Assembly: GCF_030532195.1 (NCBI RefSeq)
Contig: NZ_JAUNLP010000002.1
Coordinates: 62,001 to 126,000, forward strand
Length of the DNA: 64,000 nucleotides
Direction of reading: 5' to 3'
From: Corynebacterium sp.
GTDB taxonomy: Bacteria > Actinomycetota > Actinomycetes > Mycobacteriales > Mycobacteriaceae
The notes under the pieces are model-generated. The model saw only the letters and a program-made list of their open reading frames with translations. It did no database searches and was not told the origin of the DNA. A program made the translations under genes and the position numbers. Shown in pieces: positions 10,056 to 21,582 of this stretch. Within the stretch, counting starts at the first letter, position 1. Each line of letters starts with the position of its first letter.

Positions 10056-10267
10056 GGGGGCTCTACTCTCTTCGACTCTTAGCGCGCGGCTTGTGTGTTG
10101 TAACGGTTTTCTATTTTCCGAAAGGCCAACGACGCTGGTTGCTAGTTATTTCAGTATAGGCGGTGCAACAGGGTTTCCTGCCAGGCAGTGCTGCTGCAGC
10201 CCAGAGGGCGGCGCGGTTGCCGGTACTCGATGCGGTATGGGTGCCACTTAGCTGCGCAACAGCGCTA

Positions 10268-10966
10268 CTACAGCGTGTTCACCCAGTTGCGAAGCAACTT
10301 CAATCCCGCTTCACCGGACTTTTCCGGATGGAATTGAGTTGCCCACAGCGGACCATTTTCCACGGCAGCGACGAATCGATCAGACTCATGAGTCGACCAC
10401 GTCACCAACGGTGCTGCGATGCGCGAATCAGCCTTCAACTCCCACTTTCGCACACCGTAGGAGTGCACGAAGTAAAAACGCTCATCTTCAAGACCGTCAA
10501 ACATGACAGACCCCTCTGGCACCTCGACGGTATTCCAACCCATATGCGGCAAAATTGAGGCTTCCAAGCGCTCCACAGTGCCCGGCCATTCGCCGCAGCC
10601 CGGCGTGCCCGTTGGGGTGGCCGAACTTTCCGTTTCCGCAGCATGGATGCCGTCTGCGTACTCAACACCACGGTCAAAGAGCACCTGCATACCGACGCAG
10701 ATACCCATCACCGGTCGACCACCAGCCAGGCGAGAGCCAATCAGACGCGGCCCCTGGACCTTGCGCAGCCCGTCCATGCAGGCGGCGTATGCGCCGACGC
10801 CCGGCACTAGCAAGCCGTCGGCTTCCATGACAGTTTTCGGATCAGCAGTGACGATGGCTTCGGCGCCTGTAGAGGCCACCGCACGCTCGGCGGAGCGCAG
10901 ATTTCCGGAGCCGTAGTCCAAGATGGCAACGGTCGGGGCCTTCGTCAACGGTGAGACTTGTTCCAT
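10268..10966 (-). CDS. hisH: Imidazole glycerol phosphate synthase glutaminase subunit
   Basis: HisH hydrolyses glutamine and channels ammonia to HisF. The class I glutamine amidotransferase triad is visible: Cys in [16 protein letters not shown], and His/Glu in [14 protein letters not shown]. The oxyanion and start region [13 protein letters not shown] and [13 protein letters not shown] are also conserved. At 232 residues it is somewhat longer than many HisH proteins owing to a short N-terminal tail and an insertion with a serine/threonine-rich loop near residues 110-130. ATG start at 10966. It lies upstream of hisA; 315 bp with no gene precede it. Confidence 0.94.
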   Translation of the reverse strand: MEQVSPLTKAPTVAILDYGSGNLRSAERAVASTGAEAIVTADPKTVMEADGLLVPGVGAYAACMDGLRKVQGPRLIGSRLAGGRPVMGICVGMQVLFDRGVEYADGIHAAETESSATPTGTPGCGEWPGTVERLEASILPHMGWNTVEVPEGSVMFDGLEDERFYFVHSYGVRKWELKADSRIAAPLVTWSTHESDRFVAAVENGPLWATQFHPEKSGEAGLKLLRNWVNTL

Positions 10967-11281
10967 AGTTGGTCATTTTAGGGCGAGGCTAACCAAACAC
11001 TGGCATTTACCCCGAGATACCCAAGTTTGGGTCCTTTTTTCGAATCTATCTAGCAGTTAATTGGCAGCTAGATGGCAAGGATTTTGCAGTCACCCTAGCT
11101 TCGAATGCGATGAACAAATGGAAAGTTCCAATTCTCACAATAGTTTGGTAAACTCAAGGTTAACAACAGGTTAACTGCTTTATTAATAACTAATTGATTC
11201 GACAGCGGTAGCTGCCGGGCACCTGGTTAGACACTCCCGTGCCGCCAGGTATCTGCCGCAAAACTCGAAAGGCTAATCACC
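10967..11281. promoter_or_regulatory. Divergent intergenic region upstream of hisH and the phosphatase-like gene
   Basis: This AT-rich 315-bp stretch between divergent starts should hold promoters for both genes. It contains three heptamers of the form GGT(A/T)AAC, at 11147-11153, 11158-11164 and 11169-11175, each 11 bp from the next, so they lie on one face of the helix. The rightmost copy ends about 107 bases before the plus-strand ATG; AAAGG precedes that ATG. I see no small gene here. Confidence 0.55.
11147..11175 (+). repeat. Three phased GGTWAAC heptamers
   Basis: The sequence has GGTAAAC, GGTTAAC and GGTTAAC separated by exactly 4 bases, an 11-bp period. Two copies are the palindromic core GTTAAC. 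Regular helical phasing suggests a regulator-binding array, possibly controlling the phosphatase-like gene at 11282. No known regulator is assigned. Confidence 0.6.
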
Positions 11282-11902
11282 ATGACTACCGCTTCAACAC
11301 TTAGTCCTGCATTCGCTATCGTCCGCGAGGATTTACACCGCCTGTACGGCGCAATCTGCAAGCCAGAGACCATCGATACCATTCTCGATGACGTAATCGC
11401 GGAGTTTTCCACCGCCAAGGTGACCAATTTCCTCCCAGTCCTGGCAGAGCGTGAGGCCGCCGAGCGCATCAAGGCCATCAGCGGTAACGCAGCTGCTACC
11501 CCGCGTCAGGAGATTCTCTTCGCCGACAATCGCGGCTCCGGACGCAGCCAGATTGCCACCGCCCTTGCCCGCCACCTCGCAGGCGACAACGTCTTCGTCC
11601 GCACCATTGGCCTGAATCCCGAAGATGGCCTCAACCCACGAGTCATTGAGGCGCTCGAGGCTCGTGGCATCGACACTTCTCATCTGGCGCAGAAACCTAT
11701 TACTCCTCGCGTATCTCACCGCGCTGATGTTGTGGTGCTCATTGGCATCGATGAGACTCCGGGCGTACCTGGTGACCGCTACGTCGAATGGGACATCGCC
11801 GATCCCGCCGAGGCCACCGATGCTGAGCTCAGCGCCATCATCGACGACATCGAGGCTAAGCTTCGCGCACTCCTGGCTGAGATGAACGTCGAAACGCACT
11901 AA
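11282..11902 (+). CDS. Arsenate reductase/LMW phosphatase-like protein lacking the catalytic Cys
   Basis: The 206-residue product has an N-terminal helical domain of about 75 residues, as in mycothiol-dependent ArsC proteins of corynebacteria, followed by a low-molecular-weight tyrosine phosphatase fold. In the phosphate loop the usual C-x5-R-S reads DNRGSGRS (residues about 83-90): the nucleophilic cysteine position is aspartate, while the arginine is kept. The general-acid region is recognisable as YVEWDIADPAEATD. It therefore looks like a non-catalytic or repurposed relative. The ATG has AAAGG upstream. It is divergent from hisH and convergent with the MFS gene (39-bp gap). Confidence 0.75.
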   Translation: MTTASTLSPAFAIVREDLHRLYGAICKPETIDTILDDVIAEFSTAKVTNFLPVLAEREAAERIKAISGNAAATPRQEILFADNRGSGRSQIATALARHLAGDNVFVRTIGLNPEDGLNPRVIEALEARGIDTSHLAQKPITPRVSHRADVVVLIGIDETPGVPGDRYVEWDIADPAEATDAELSAIIDDIEAKLRALLAEMNVETH

Positions 11903-11941
11903 CTTGCACGCCTCGTAGTTGATACAAACTGGGGGTGCTGG

Positions 11942-13396
11942 CTACTTCTTCTGTTTTTTCGAAGCCTTTGGTCCCTTGTGGTTTTTCGGATCGCGCACCG
12001 TCAGGCGCGTCATCGCATTCTTCGCCGGACGAGCAACACGCACAGCGGCCTCCGGTGTCCTACGCTTCACGGCATCGCCAAGGCGACGAAGCGTAGCACG
12101 GGTGTTCTGGTACTCCGCGACACGGTGCTTGCCGACGATTCGGTCGAGCACAGCCCCAATCAGACCAATGGCAACCAGTGCCGCGGCGAAAGCAAACACC
12201 GCTGGGTATGGGCGCAGTGCGGCAGCGGCAACCGCACCGAGGACAAACGAACCGATACCGGTGCCCGAGTCGAAGGACATGTTCCAAAACGCGCTGGCCT
12301 CTGCAGTACGGTCGCGTGGCAGGCGTGCGAACATCAGCAGCAGTGCCTCGTTTTGGACAATGCCGAAGCCCGCGCCGTAGAAAATGGCTGCTACCAGCAG
12401 CAGCCATGGCGACCATCCTGCAAGCACAATGCCAGACATCATCAGCAGTCCGGCAAAACCGCTGACCAGAGCCGGAATCAGCAGCTTGCCAGCTTCGCCC
12501 TGACGGTCAGCGTAAACGCCTGCGAAGTAACGGAAAATCATTTGGGCGCCACCGACAACCGACAGGGATAGGCCTGCCACAATTGCGCCGGAAACCGGGT
12601 TGATTTCGCTGGCAGCTGGGGCGAGGAATGCGGAGATACCACCGAAGCCCATGGCAATAGTGCACATTGCAATTGCCGGGATACCCACCAGCTTCCAGGT
12701 GGCGACATGCTGAACCGGGCTCGGCTGGGTGGCGGCGGAACCGGGCACCGGATCGCCAACATCCTCAGTGCCGCCCTTGCCTTCCTTCGGAGCCGGCTTA
12801 ATGCGCGGAATGAACAGCGCCATCAGCGAACCAACCAGCGAAATGATTGCACCCAGGACGTACACCGGCGTGTACGAGCCCATCTTGTCCGCGATAATCA
12901 GGCCCAATGGCAAGAACAGCAGCTCCGACAGACCAACTGCAACACCCAGCACGCCAGAGGCCTTGCCCAGGAACTTCATCGGCACAAGCTCAGCAATGAG
13001 GGCGGACTCAGCAACGGTCAGGGCACCAAAGCCCATACCGCGGAGAACCGCGATGGCGAGTACCAATGCTGCATCGGTGCCAAAGATGTGGAAGATCGTC
13101 GGCACGCCCAAAAAGAGACCTGAAATAAACATGGTCCGGCCGTAGCCGACGTGCCGCAGCATCCGAGGAGTTTGCGTCTGCGTCAAAACGGTGGCGGCCA
13201 TGAAGATACCGGTGTAAGCACCAGCGAGGGAGGTGCTACCGCCATCGTCAAGAATGGCCTGCGGAATAACAGGCATCAGCAGCGACCAGCCACCGAAAGC
13301 GGCCATCACTGCAATAAGCGTGGGAATCAGTCCGGGCGCTTTCCACATGCTGTCCAATTGATCCAACTGCTTGCGGTCCATCACCCGGGACGCCAT
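11942..13396 (-). CDS. Major facilitator superfamily permease
   Basis: A 484-residue protein with about twelve hydrophobic segments and the loop patterns of MFS drug/metabolite exporters. A central charged loop (residues about 200-235, GKGGTEDVGDPVPGSAATQ) splits the halves, and the C-terminal tail is very basic (PKNHKGPKASKKQKK). The substrate is unknown. A permease at this point among his genes is also known from C. glutamicum, which makes a link to histidine or a related compound conceivable but unproven. Its ATG directly follows the TAA of the small membrane protein gene, so the two are co-translated. Confidence 0.85.
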   Translation of the reverse strand: MASRVMDRKQLDQLDSMWKAPGLIPTLIAVMAAFGGWSLLMPVIPQAILDDGGSTSLAGAYTGIFMAATVLTQTQTPRMLRHVGYGRTMFISGLFLGVPTIFHIFGTDAALVLAIAVLRGMGFGALTVAESALIAELVPMKFLGKASGVLGVAVGLSELLFLPLGLIIADKMGSYTPVYVLGAIISLVGSLMALFIPRIKPAPKEGKGGTEDVGDPVPGSAATQPSPVQHVATWKLVGIPAIAMCTIAMGFGGISAFLAPAASEINPVSGAIVAGLSLSVVGGAQMIFRYFAGVYADRQGEAGKLLIPALVSGFAGLLMMSGIVLAGWSPWLLLVAAIFYGAGFGIVQNEALLLMFARLPRDRTAEASAFWNMSFDSGTGIGSFVLGAVAAAALRPYPAVFAFAAALVAIGLIGAVLDRIVGKHRVAEYQNTRATLRRLGDAVKRRTPEAAVRVARPAKNAMTRLTVRDPKNHKGPKASKKQKK

Positions 13397-13609
13397 TTAC
13401 CCAATCACTCCAATCAACCACAAAACCGCACCGGCAAGCGCAATCACCGACAGCGCTCCGAGGATAAACGTCCCTACCCTCGAACCCGCCTTATACAGTG
13501 ACCAAGTTCCGCCCACCAGAAGACCAGCGACAATGAACAAAAAATAAGTGCCTAGCGTCGATGCGGTGGACACCTGAGCTAAAAGCACGTCTACTGACGT
13601 TGTTACCAT
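13397..13609 (-). CDS. Small two-helix membrane protein
   Basis: About 70 residues with two hydrophobic segments (TYFLFIVAGLLVGGTWSLY and FILGALSVIALAGAVLWLIG) joined by the short basic loop KAGSRVG. The ATG at 13609 is chosen because GGAGG lies five bases upstream; the possible start at 13621 would place this Shine-Dalgarno inside the gene. The stop is immediately followed by the MFS start, which suggests a functional pair, for example a small accessory subunit. No family is recognised with confidence. Confidence 0.75.
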   Translation of the reverse strand: MVTTSVDVLLAQVSTASTLGTYFLFIVAGLLVGGTWSLYKAGSRVGTFILGALSVIALAGAVLWLIGVIG

Positions 13610-13823
13610 TAATTCCTCCAAAACTCCAGCTAAGGAAAAGAATTGGCCTGCCTTTAATAACTACCACGGCCGCCGATATGAGCCCGTTGTCGGTGCCATT
13701 TCGACTCGCGATGAACACTTATCAAACCGCCCCACTACTGCCCCACAAAAACGCACCTTTAAAAAGTGGGAATTTTTGCTAAGCCAGCACTTGCGCGTCT
13801 CCTCGGGACTAGAGTCTGCGGCT

Positions 13824-14504
13824 ATGAGCCCGCTGGACAATAAGCCCGAGCACGAGGATCTCGAGTACCAGGACCTCGAGTACCAGGACATTGCCTTTGA
13901 CAGCTATGTCCGGCATCGCCAGGAATCACTTCAAACTGAGATTCCCCGTTCTCATGACCACTTTGAAATCGAGCCGGCCCACCAAAAGCTCATCAAAACG
14001 TCATCGCACTTTTTCTTGTCCACCGTCACCGGCGCTGGCTGGCCCTATGTCCAGCACCGCGGTGGCCCCGAGGGTTTTGTCCATGTACTGAGCCCCACAA
14101 AGCTGGGTTGGCTTGAATTTCATGGCAATAATCAGTTCGTCAACACTGGAAACGTTGACCGCGATGGTCGCGTCTGCATGTTTTTCATCGACTACGCCAC
14201 GCGCAAGCGGCTCAAGCTCTTTGGCACAGCACGAGTGATTGAAAAGGCCGACGACCCAAAGCTGATGGAGACGCTACGGCAGGTCAGCGGCCGAGAAATC
14301 CGCAGCCCACATGAGCGCGCGATGGTGGTCGATGTCGTTGCGGCCGATAGTAACTGTTCCAAATACATCAAACCTCGCTACACAAAGGAGCAGGTAGATG
14401 AGCGCATTGACCTCTACCGCCAGGACATCAAGGATCTGAAGCAACAGGTAGAGGAATTAACTGCGCAGGGAGAACAGCTACCGGCGCAACTCGAAAACGG
14501 TTAG
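13824..14504 (+). CDS. Pyridoxamine 5'-phosphate oxidase-family FMN-binding protein
   Basis: About 226 residues. The split-barrel core shows SSHFFLSTVTGAGWPYVQHR, FVHVLSPTKLGWLEFHGN, GNVDRDGRVCMFFIDY and KRLKLFGTARVIEKA, typical of flavin-binding oxidoreductases of this superfamily that are not the true PdxH. The C-terminus is a predicted coiled coil (IKDLKQQVEELTAQGEQ). The N-terminus holds a 15-bp perfect tandem duplication (13860-13889) encoding LEYQD twice. The substrate is unknown. The start at 13824 is chosen over one at 13776; neither has a clear ribosome site. It converges with hisB (10-bp gap). Confidence 0.75.
   Translation: MSPLDNKPEHEDLEYQDLEYQDIAFDSYVRHRQESLQTEIPRSHDHFEIEPAHQKLIKTSSHFFLSTVTGAGWPYVQHRGGPEGFVHVLSPTKLGWLEFHGNNQFVNTGNVDRDGRVCMFFIDYATRKRLKLFGTARVIEKADDPKLMETLRQVSGREIRSPHERAMVVDVVAADSNCSKYIKPRYTKEQVDERIDLYRQDIKDLKQQVEELTAQGEQLPAQLENG
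13860..13889 (+). repeat. Perfect 15-bp tandem duplication inside a gene
   Basis: CTCGAGTACCAGGAC occurs twice in direct succession, keeping frame and doubling Leu-Glu-Tyr-Gln-Asp in the N-terminal tail of the FMN-binding protein. Exact identity suggests a recent slippage event or strain-variable copy number. Confidence 0.85.
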
Positions 14505-14514
14505 CCTGCGAAAA

Positions 14515-15153
14515 CTACAGTGTGCCCTTCGTCGATGGCACACCGTGAACGCGCGGATCATCTTCACATGCTGCGCGCAATGCGCGAGCCACGGCCTTGT
14601 ACTCCGCCTCGGTGATGTGGTGCGGATCGCGACCATAGAGGCAACGAACGTGCAGCGCAATGCGAGCATTAAGGGCAAAGGACTCAAAGAAGTGCTCGTT
14701 GATCACAGTCGGGTAATGCCCACCGATAACTGAGGTCAGCATCTGCTCCGGCTCGCCTGTTGCCACGAAGTACGGCCGCCCGGAGACATCGACAACCGCA
14801 TGGGCCAACGTCTCATCCATCGGAATGAAGCTGTCTCCGAAACGACGAATGCCGGACTTGTTGCCCAGCGCCTCAGCGAAGGCCTGTCCCATCACAATGC
14901 CGGTGTCTTCCACTGTGTGGTGTGCGTCGACTTCCGTGTCACCGTTGGCCTGCACAGAAAGATCAAAGCTGCCGTGAGAGCCAAAAGCGGTCAGCATATG
15001 GTCAAAAAATGGCAGGCCAGTCGAAATATCGGTCTTGCCCGTGCCATCGAGGTTCACCGTGCACACGATGCTCGATTCGCGGGTTGCGCGCTCGATACGG
15101 CCAATGCGCTCAGTGCGCTCCGACTCCAGATTGTCCTTGTCACTGACGTGCAT
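14515..15153 (-). CDS. hisB: Imidazoleglycerol-phosphate dehydratase
   Basis: HisB dehydrates imidazole glycerol phosphate to imidazole acetol phosphate and uses bound manganese. The 212-residue monofunctional enzyme has the family signatures [29 protein letters not shown] (metal histidines) and a second [19 protein letters not shown] block near residues 175-195. No phosphatase domain is fused, unlike E. coli HisB. It starts with ATG behind AGGAG, 49 bp downstream of hisC, within the hisD-hisC-hisB operon. Confidence 0.97.
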   Translation of the reverse strand: MHVSDKDNLESERTERIGRIERATRESSIVCTVNLDGTGKTDISTGLPFFDHMLTAFGSHGSFDLSVQANGDTEVDAHHTVEDTGIVMGQAFAEALGNKSGIRRFGDSFIPMDETLAHAVVDVSGRPYFVATGEPEQMLTSVIGGHYPTVINEHFFESFALNARIALHVRCLYGRDPHHITEAEYKAVARALRAACEDDPRVHGVPSTKGTL

Positions 15154-15202
15154 GGTTTTTCCGATTCTCCTTGTTAGGGGGATTTAAAAAGTGCGGACGT
15201 TT

Positions 15203-17688
<2,486 letters not shown>

Positions 17689-17972
17689 GATTGATAAATA
17701 ACCGCCTATTCGCACGATGGATTCATACGGGGGCACGGCTCACGATCGAGCTGCGAAACTCTCGCAATGCCAAACAAATCAGCTAGCAGGTCCGCTACTA
17801 TTCGACCCTGAAGTCACCCCTGGGTATGAACTAAGCATAACTTTTCCGCATTAGGTTGATACAGATTGCCCTCTTTATCCCCTATTACAGCGGAGTGTGC
17901 TCCCCCGATGGGGCCTACATGATGCAGTATTGTGAAATTGCCTAAATCCCCCGAGTCGTAGAAAGGCCAGCT
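17689..17972. promoter_or_regulatory. Divergent promoter region between hisD and helical-repeat gene 1
   Basis: Facing hisD, TATGCT (17834-17839 on the plus strand as AGCATA) is a possible -10 element and would give a leader of roughly 140 bases. That leader contains short stems: TGCGA-AACTC-TCGCA (about 17753-17767) and TAGC-AGGTCC-GCTA (about 17784-17797). No T-box signature and no histidine-rich leader peptide are evident, so attenuation is unproven. Facing the other way, AAAGG precedes the GTG at 17973. Confidence 0.4.
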
Positions 17973-19664
17973 GTGCAGCAGGAAGGAAATAACCCGGATT
18001 TGCGCGAGCTAGTCAAGGCATACGCGGAAGTCACCGCCGCCGACAATTCCCTGGCCATGCGACAGCTCGAAAGCGTCTTCGCACACCACTTCTACGATTC
18101 GGCGAACTTCTCCGCCCCAGAATCCGTTGGCATCTCCGAGCAGATCGGGGCGTTCTACCGACTGGTCCGTGAAGTGACAGAGGACCTCGGCGACTACACC
18201 GCCGCTCACGATGCCGCTATGAACTGGATGATTTGGGCATCCGACAACGACAATGTTCCTGAGTACTGGTATGCCCGCGCTCGCCTGGCTATGGATGAGA
18301 CACGGCGTTACATCAACTTCATCGCCGACGGCCCCTCTTCTGTTGCGGCCGAGACCGAAATTCCACTCATTGCTCGTATGAGCAGGGAAATTGCCTCATA
18401 CCGAGCACTGATTCTGGCCGATGAGATTGAGGCTCCCACCGGTGGCATTAATGCGTCTGGGGCGTACTCGCAAGACTCGTCGCAAAGCGAAACGTTTAGC
18501 CCACGCCAGTGGCAGAAGCGCGCGGCACTGACTGATGCGCTGATTCGCATTGCTGGAGCGCTGCGCCGCGTTAACCGCGGTGACCTGGCAAAAGAACTCC
18601 ACGAGATGATTGAGCAACTACCCGGCGCGGATAAGTTTGAATCCATTGCGCTGGCGAAAACGCTGACGCAGGCATCTCGCTACCACCGCGAAGGCAAGGT
18701 GGTGGAGGCTGCCAGGTTGTGCGCCTCTCAGCTCAATGCGATTGGTAACCGATCCGTCATTTCCGGTATTGAGCTGCGACAAAACCTCGCTCGCTATTCG
18801 GTGGAAACCGGAAATGGCGACACGGCGTTTCGCATGCTGTCGAACAATGTCGCCGTCGCGGACCAGTACGCCCTTGATCTCGACCACATTCTGGCCGTGC
18901 GGGAAATGGCCAATATCAACTTTGACACCGCGCAGAACAAGCCGAGTGCCGAAGAGATTTTGGCGCTGGCACAGCGCGCCCGCGAGGTCTCGCAGGGCTT
19001 TCCACAATGTGAAGTCACTATGGAGATTGCGCTGCTCAACGCCACCGCGCAGTATGAACTGAGCAATTTCCAGGCAGCCGGCAACGAAGCCGAAACGGTG
19101 GCTAAATGGTCGGAGAAAACCTCCGATACTGCGCGGACAGATTTCGCCTGTGCCATCGCCGCGGAGTCCGCGTTGCAGCAAGGCGACACCGCACATGCGG
19201 CGGTGCTCTTCGACGCGCTAGCCGATATCCGCGCCAGCTACTCCTCCCCGGTCTCACCGGCGGAGACCTTGATGGATGCCGCGCTGGAACTCAGCAACGC
19301 CAACGCGGAAAAGCCCGTCACCGACAATTTGATGGCTCGTTCCAAGAGTTTCATCGATGGCTCCTGGGAGCTGGCCAAGTGGCACGAGGCTCAGGCTCTG
19401 CTCTGCTGGGCGGTGTGGGATAACTTCGGTGTCTACAAGTACGCTGAAGAGGCTGCCCAACTTTTCCTGGAAGCTCATGCTCCTGCCGATGCCGCACGAG
19501 CCCTGGCGGTTGCCGTGCGCGCCGCTACCGGCGACAATGACACCGAGCGCGCACGCCGCTTTGCCACCCGCGTGGGTGAGCTGGTCGGCCCCGGTCATCC
19601 CGTCCGCGATGAAGTGCGCACCCTCATGCGTGAGATGGCTGCCAACAACGAAACCAACAACTAA
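17973..19664 (+). CDS. Helical-repeat (TPR-like) protein 1 of a tandem set
   Basis: A 563-residue soluble, acidic, alanine-rich protein without signal peptide or membrane segment, apparently all helical and made of TPR-like hairpins. No enzymatic motif is seen. It is paralogous to the next gene: WELAKWHEAQALLCW and ADAARALAVAVRAAT in the last 104 residues match WSMADWHDDAAYIFY and EEAARALLAGVRYRL at equal spacing, and VAKWSEKTSDTARTDFACAIA matches VAHWSTFTSDEERTDAAFSIA. Starts with GTG, AAAGG seven bases upstream. The function is unknown; a scaffold or bookkeeping partner-binding role is only a guess. Confidence 0.75.
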   Translation: MQQEGNNPDLRELVKAYAEVTAADNSLAMRQLESVFAHHFYDSANFSAPESVGISEQIGAFYRLVREVTEDLGDYTAAHDAAMNWMIWASDNDNVPEYWYARARLAMDETRRYINFIADGPSSVAAETEIPLIARMSREIASYRALILADEIEAPTGGINASGAYSQDSSQSETFSPRQWQKRAALTDALIRIAGALRRVNRGDLAKELHEMIEQLPGADKFESIALAKTLTQASRYHREGKVVEAARLCASQLNAIGNRSVISGIELRQNLARYSVETGNGDTAFRMLSNNVAVADQYALDLDHILAVREMANINFDTAQNKPSAEEILALAQRAREVSQGFPQCEVTMEIALLNATAQYELSNFQAAGNEAETVAKWSEKTSDTARTDFACAIAAESALQQGDTAHAAVLFDALADIRASYSSPVSPAETLMDAALELSNANAEKPVTDNLMARSKSFIDGSWELAKWHEAQALLCWAVWDNFGVYKYAEEAAQLFLEAHAPADAARALAVAVRAATGDNDTERARRFATRVGELVGPGHPVRDEVRTLMREMAANNETNN

Positions 19665-19741
19665 TCCAAGCACCAACCCTTCCCTCAAGGTCGCTGCGGA
19701 GCGTTTTGCATCTCGCTGCCGCCACGGGCCAAGATAGTGCA

Positions 19742-21529
19742 ATGGTGTGGTGGGAAATTGCCGAATCGATTGATGTCTCTCTGAGCAGGTCCGAGGGCAC
19801 TTCTGGAACTGCTGCTATCACTGGCACCGCTGGCGCTTCTAGCACCGAATCCGCAGCAGATTCCGCCAGCGAGGCCGAAGCTATCGCCTTCCCACCGCTG
19901 CCCGACCTCACCCCACTGCCCGAGTCGCTGCCCGAGCTCCTAGCTGCGTCCCGCAAAGCCGGTATAACGCTGCAACACGTCACAAGCTGGCGCGCCGTCA
20001 CCGCCTTTGCCCGACATCACTGGCTCGCCGACGCCCCAGCCGACACCACGGATCTCATCGGCGAGTACCACGCGCTTCGCCACGCCGTCGCCGATCAGCT
20101 AGAGCTTGTCGACGAAGCCAAAGCCGAACGCGCCGCCTGGCTGAAATGGGCAACGGCGGCAGGGGTTCATTCAGCAATCCTGCACGCCCGCTCCTACGGT
20201 GCATTTGCCGAGGCCGAAGCATTCATCGACGCCAACCCCGGCGATGCCATCACTGGCCGCCGCCCAGAAGACGCGGAAATCCCCGAGCTGGTCAGCTTGG
20301 CTGATGAAATTCTTGCCACCACGCCGAGGCAAGGTGAGGCCTATTACTACTTGGTCAGTGCTGCGGTCACCGGCGCGGCAGCCTCGCTTGCGCGCCGGGC
20401 CGATATTGCGGGCAAGCTCTCCAAGTGGTCAGCGCGCTGGGCACCCAAGCGCAGTGGTCTGGATGACCGCAAGCTCTTGGAGGCACAGTTGGCGCATGGC
20501 CGAGGTGAGCTTCGCAAGGCCGCGCGCATTGCCGCTGGCGTTGCCGCCACGCCACAGTCGGAGCCGGTGACCACCACCATTGAGGCTCGCCAATTCCTCG
20601 CCTTTTTGTCGCTGGAGGCTGGCGAGGAGGACGAGGCTATTCGTCAGCTGCGCCCCATCGTGCAGGCTGGCCTCGATGCCGGTCTTACCGTCGCTGTGCT
20701 TCGCAGTACTCGCCTGCTGTGTGCGCTTCTCAACGCCCATGGCCACTTTGCCGAGGCAGCCGAGATTGCCCGCCACGCACTCGAGCGCGCCGAGGGAATG
20801 CCAGCCAATCCCATTTCCATGGACATCCAGCTGATTCTCGCACGCAGTCTGCTCGATGCCGATGCTATCGAGGACGCATTGCGCTATGCCGAACCCGTCG
20901 CGCACTGGTCCACTTTTACCTCCGACGAGGAACGCACCGATGCTGCCTTTTCCATTGCCGCTGCCGCTGCAGGCCTTGCCAACAACCCACGTCATGCGGC
21001 GAAACTGCTGGTAGAGCACGGCGAGCATCTGGAGCGAATTGGTGATGCCAAGGGAGCCTCGAAGGCCTACCGCCAAGCCGCACGCTCGGTCATTCACATC
21101 ATCGATGTGGTCATTACCGAGACAGCTGCCGCTGCCGATGCCGCAGACGCGTCACTGACAATCGACCGGACTCTCAGCGAAGCCGAGGACCTTCTGCTGC
21201 GCTCACAAAAGTTGATTACCGATGACTGGTCAATGGCCGATTGGCACGATGACGCCGCCTACATCTTCTACTCCGCTGGCCGCGACGAACTGGCTACCGA
21301 CCACGTCGAAGCCGCCGCCGAAGGCTATCTGAACTCAGGTGATGGTGAAGAGGCCGCCCGTGCGCTGCTCGCCGGTGTGCGGTACCGCCTCGATGCCGAC
21401 GACCCCGAAGGCGCCGAAGACTACGCCCGTCGCGTCGAAAAGCTCTTGCCCCGAGCGACGTGGGACGGTCATCCAGTTCTGGACGCGCTGGACACGATTC
21501 TGCCGCAAATGCCTCACGACGATCAGTAG
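19742..21529 (+). CDS. Helical-repeat (TPR-like) protein 2 of a tandem set
   Basis: About 595 residues, soluble, alanine-rich and all-helical in appearance. The N-terminal 60 residues are low-complexity (Gly-Thr-Ala-Ser rich) after a short MVWWEIAESIDVSLSR start; the rest forms repeated helical pairs such as ALRYAEPVAHWSTFTSDEER and HAAKLLVEHGEHLERIGDAK. The C-terminal 105 residues align without large gaps to protein 1, so the pair arose by duplication. The ATG at 19742 is chosen; a TTG at 19706 also opens the frame. There is no strong ribosome site, and 77 bp separate it from protein 1. Function unknown. Confidence 0.72.
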   Translation: MVWWEIAESIDVSLSRSEGTSGTAAITGTAGASSTESAADSASEAEAIAFPPLPDLTPLPESLPELLAASRKAGITLQHVTSWRAVTAFARHHWLADAPADTTDLIGEYHALRHAVADQLELVDEAKAERAAWLKWATAAGVHSAILHARSYGAFAEAEAFIDANPGDAITGRRPEDAEIPELVSLADEILATTPRQGEAYYYLVSAAVTGAAASLARRADIAGKLSKWSARWAPKRSGLDDRKLLEAQLAHGRGELRKAARIAAGVAATPQSEPVTTTIEARQFLAFLSLEAGEEDEAIRQLRPIVQAGLDAGLTVAVLRSTRLLCALLNAHGHFAEAAEIARHALERAEGMPANPISMDIQLILARSLLDADAIEDALRYAEPVAHWSTFTSDEERTDAAFSIAAAAAGLANNPRHAAKLLVEHGEHLERIGDAKGASKAYRQAARSVIHIIDVVITETAAAADAADASLTIDRTLSEAEDLLLRSQKLITDDWSMADWHDDAAYIFYSAGRDELATDHVEAAAEGYLNSGDGEEAARALLAGVRYRLDADDPEGAEDYARRVEKLLPRATWDGHPVLDALDTILPQMPHDDQ

Positions 21530-21582
21530 CGAGCGGTAGCCCACTTCGGCGCTGACGATGACCCACAGTAGAGTGTTATGCC

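Noticed and set aside
17689..17972. A T-box or histidine attenuator in the hisD leader
   Set aside because: Short stems are present, but no conserved T-box sequence, specifier loop or His-rich leader peptide can be read, so I list only a generic divergent promoter region.
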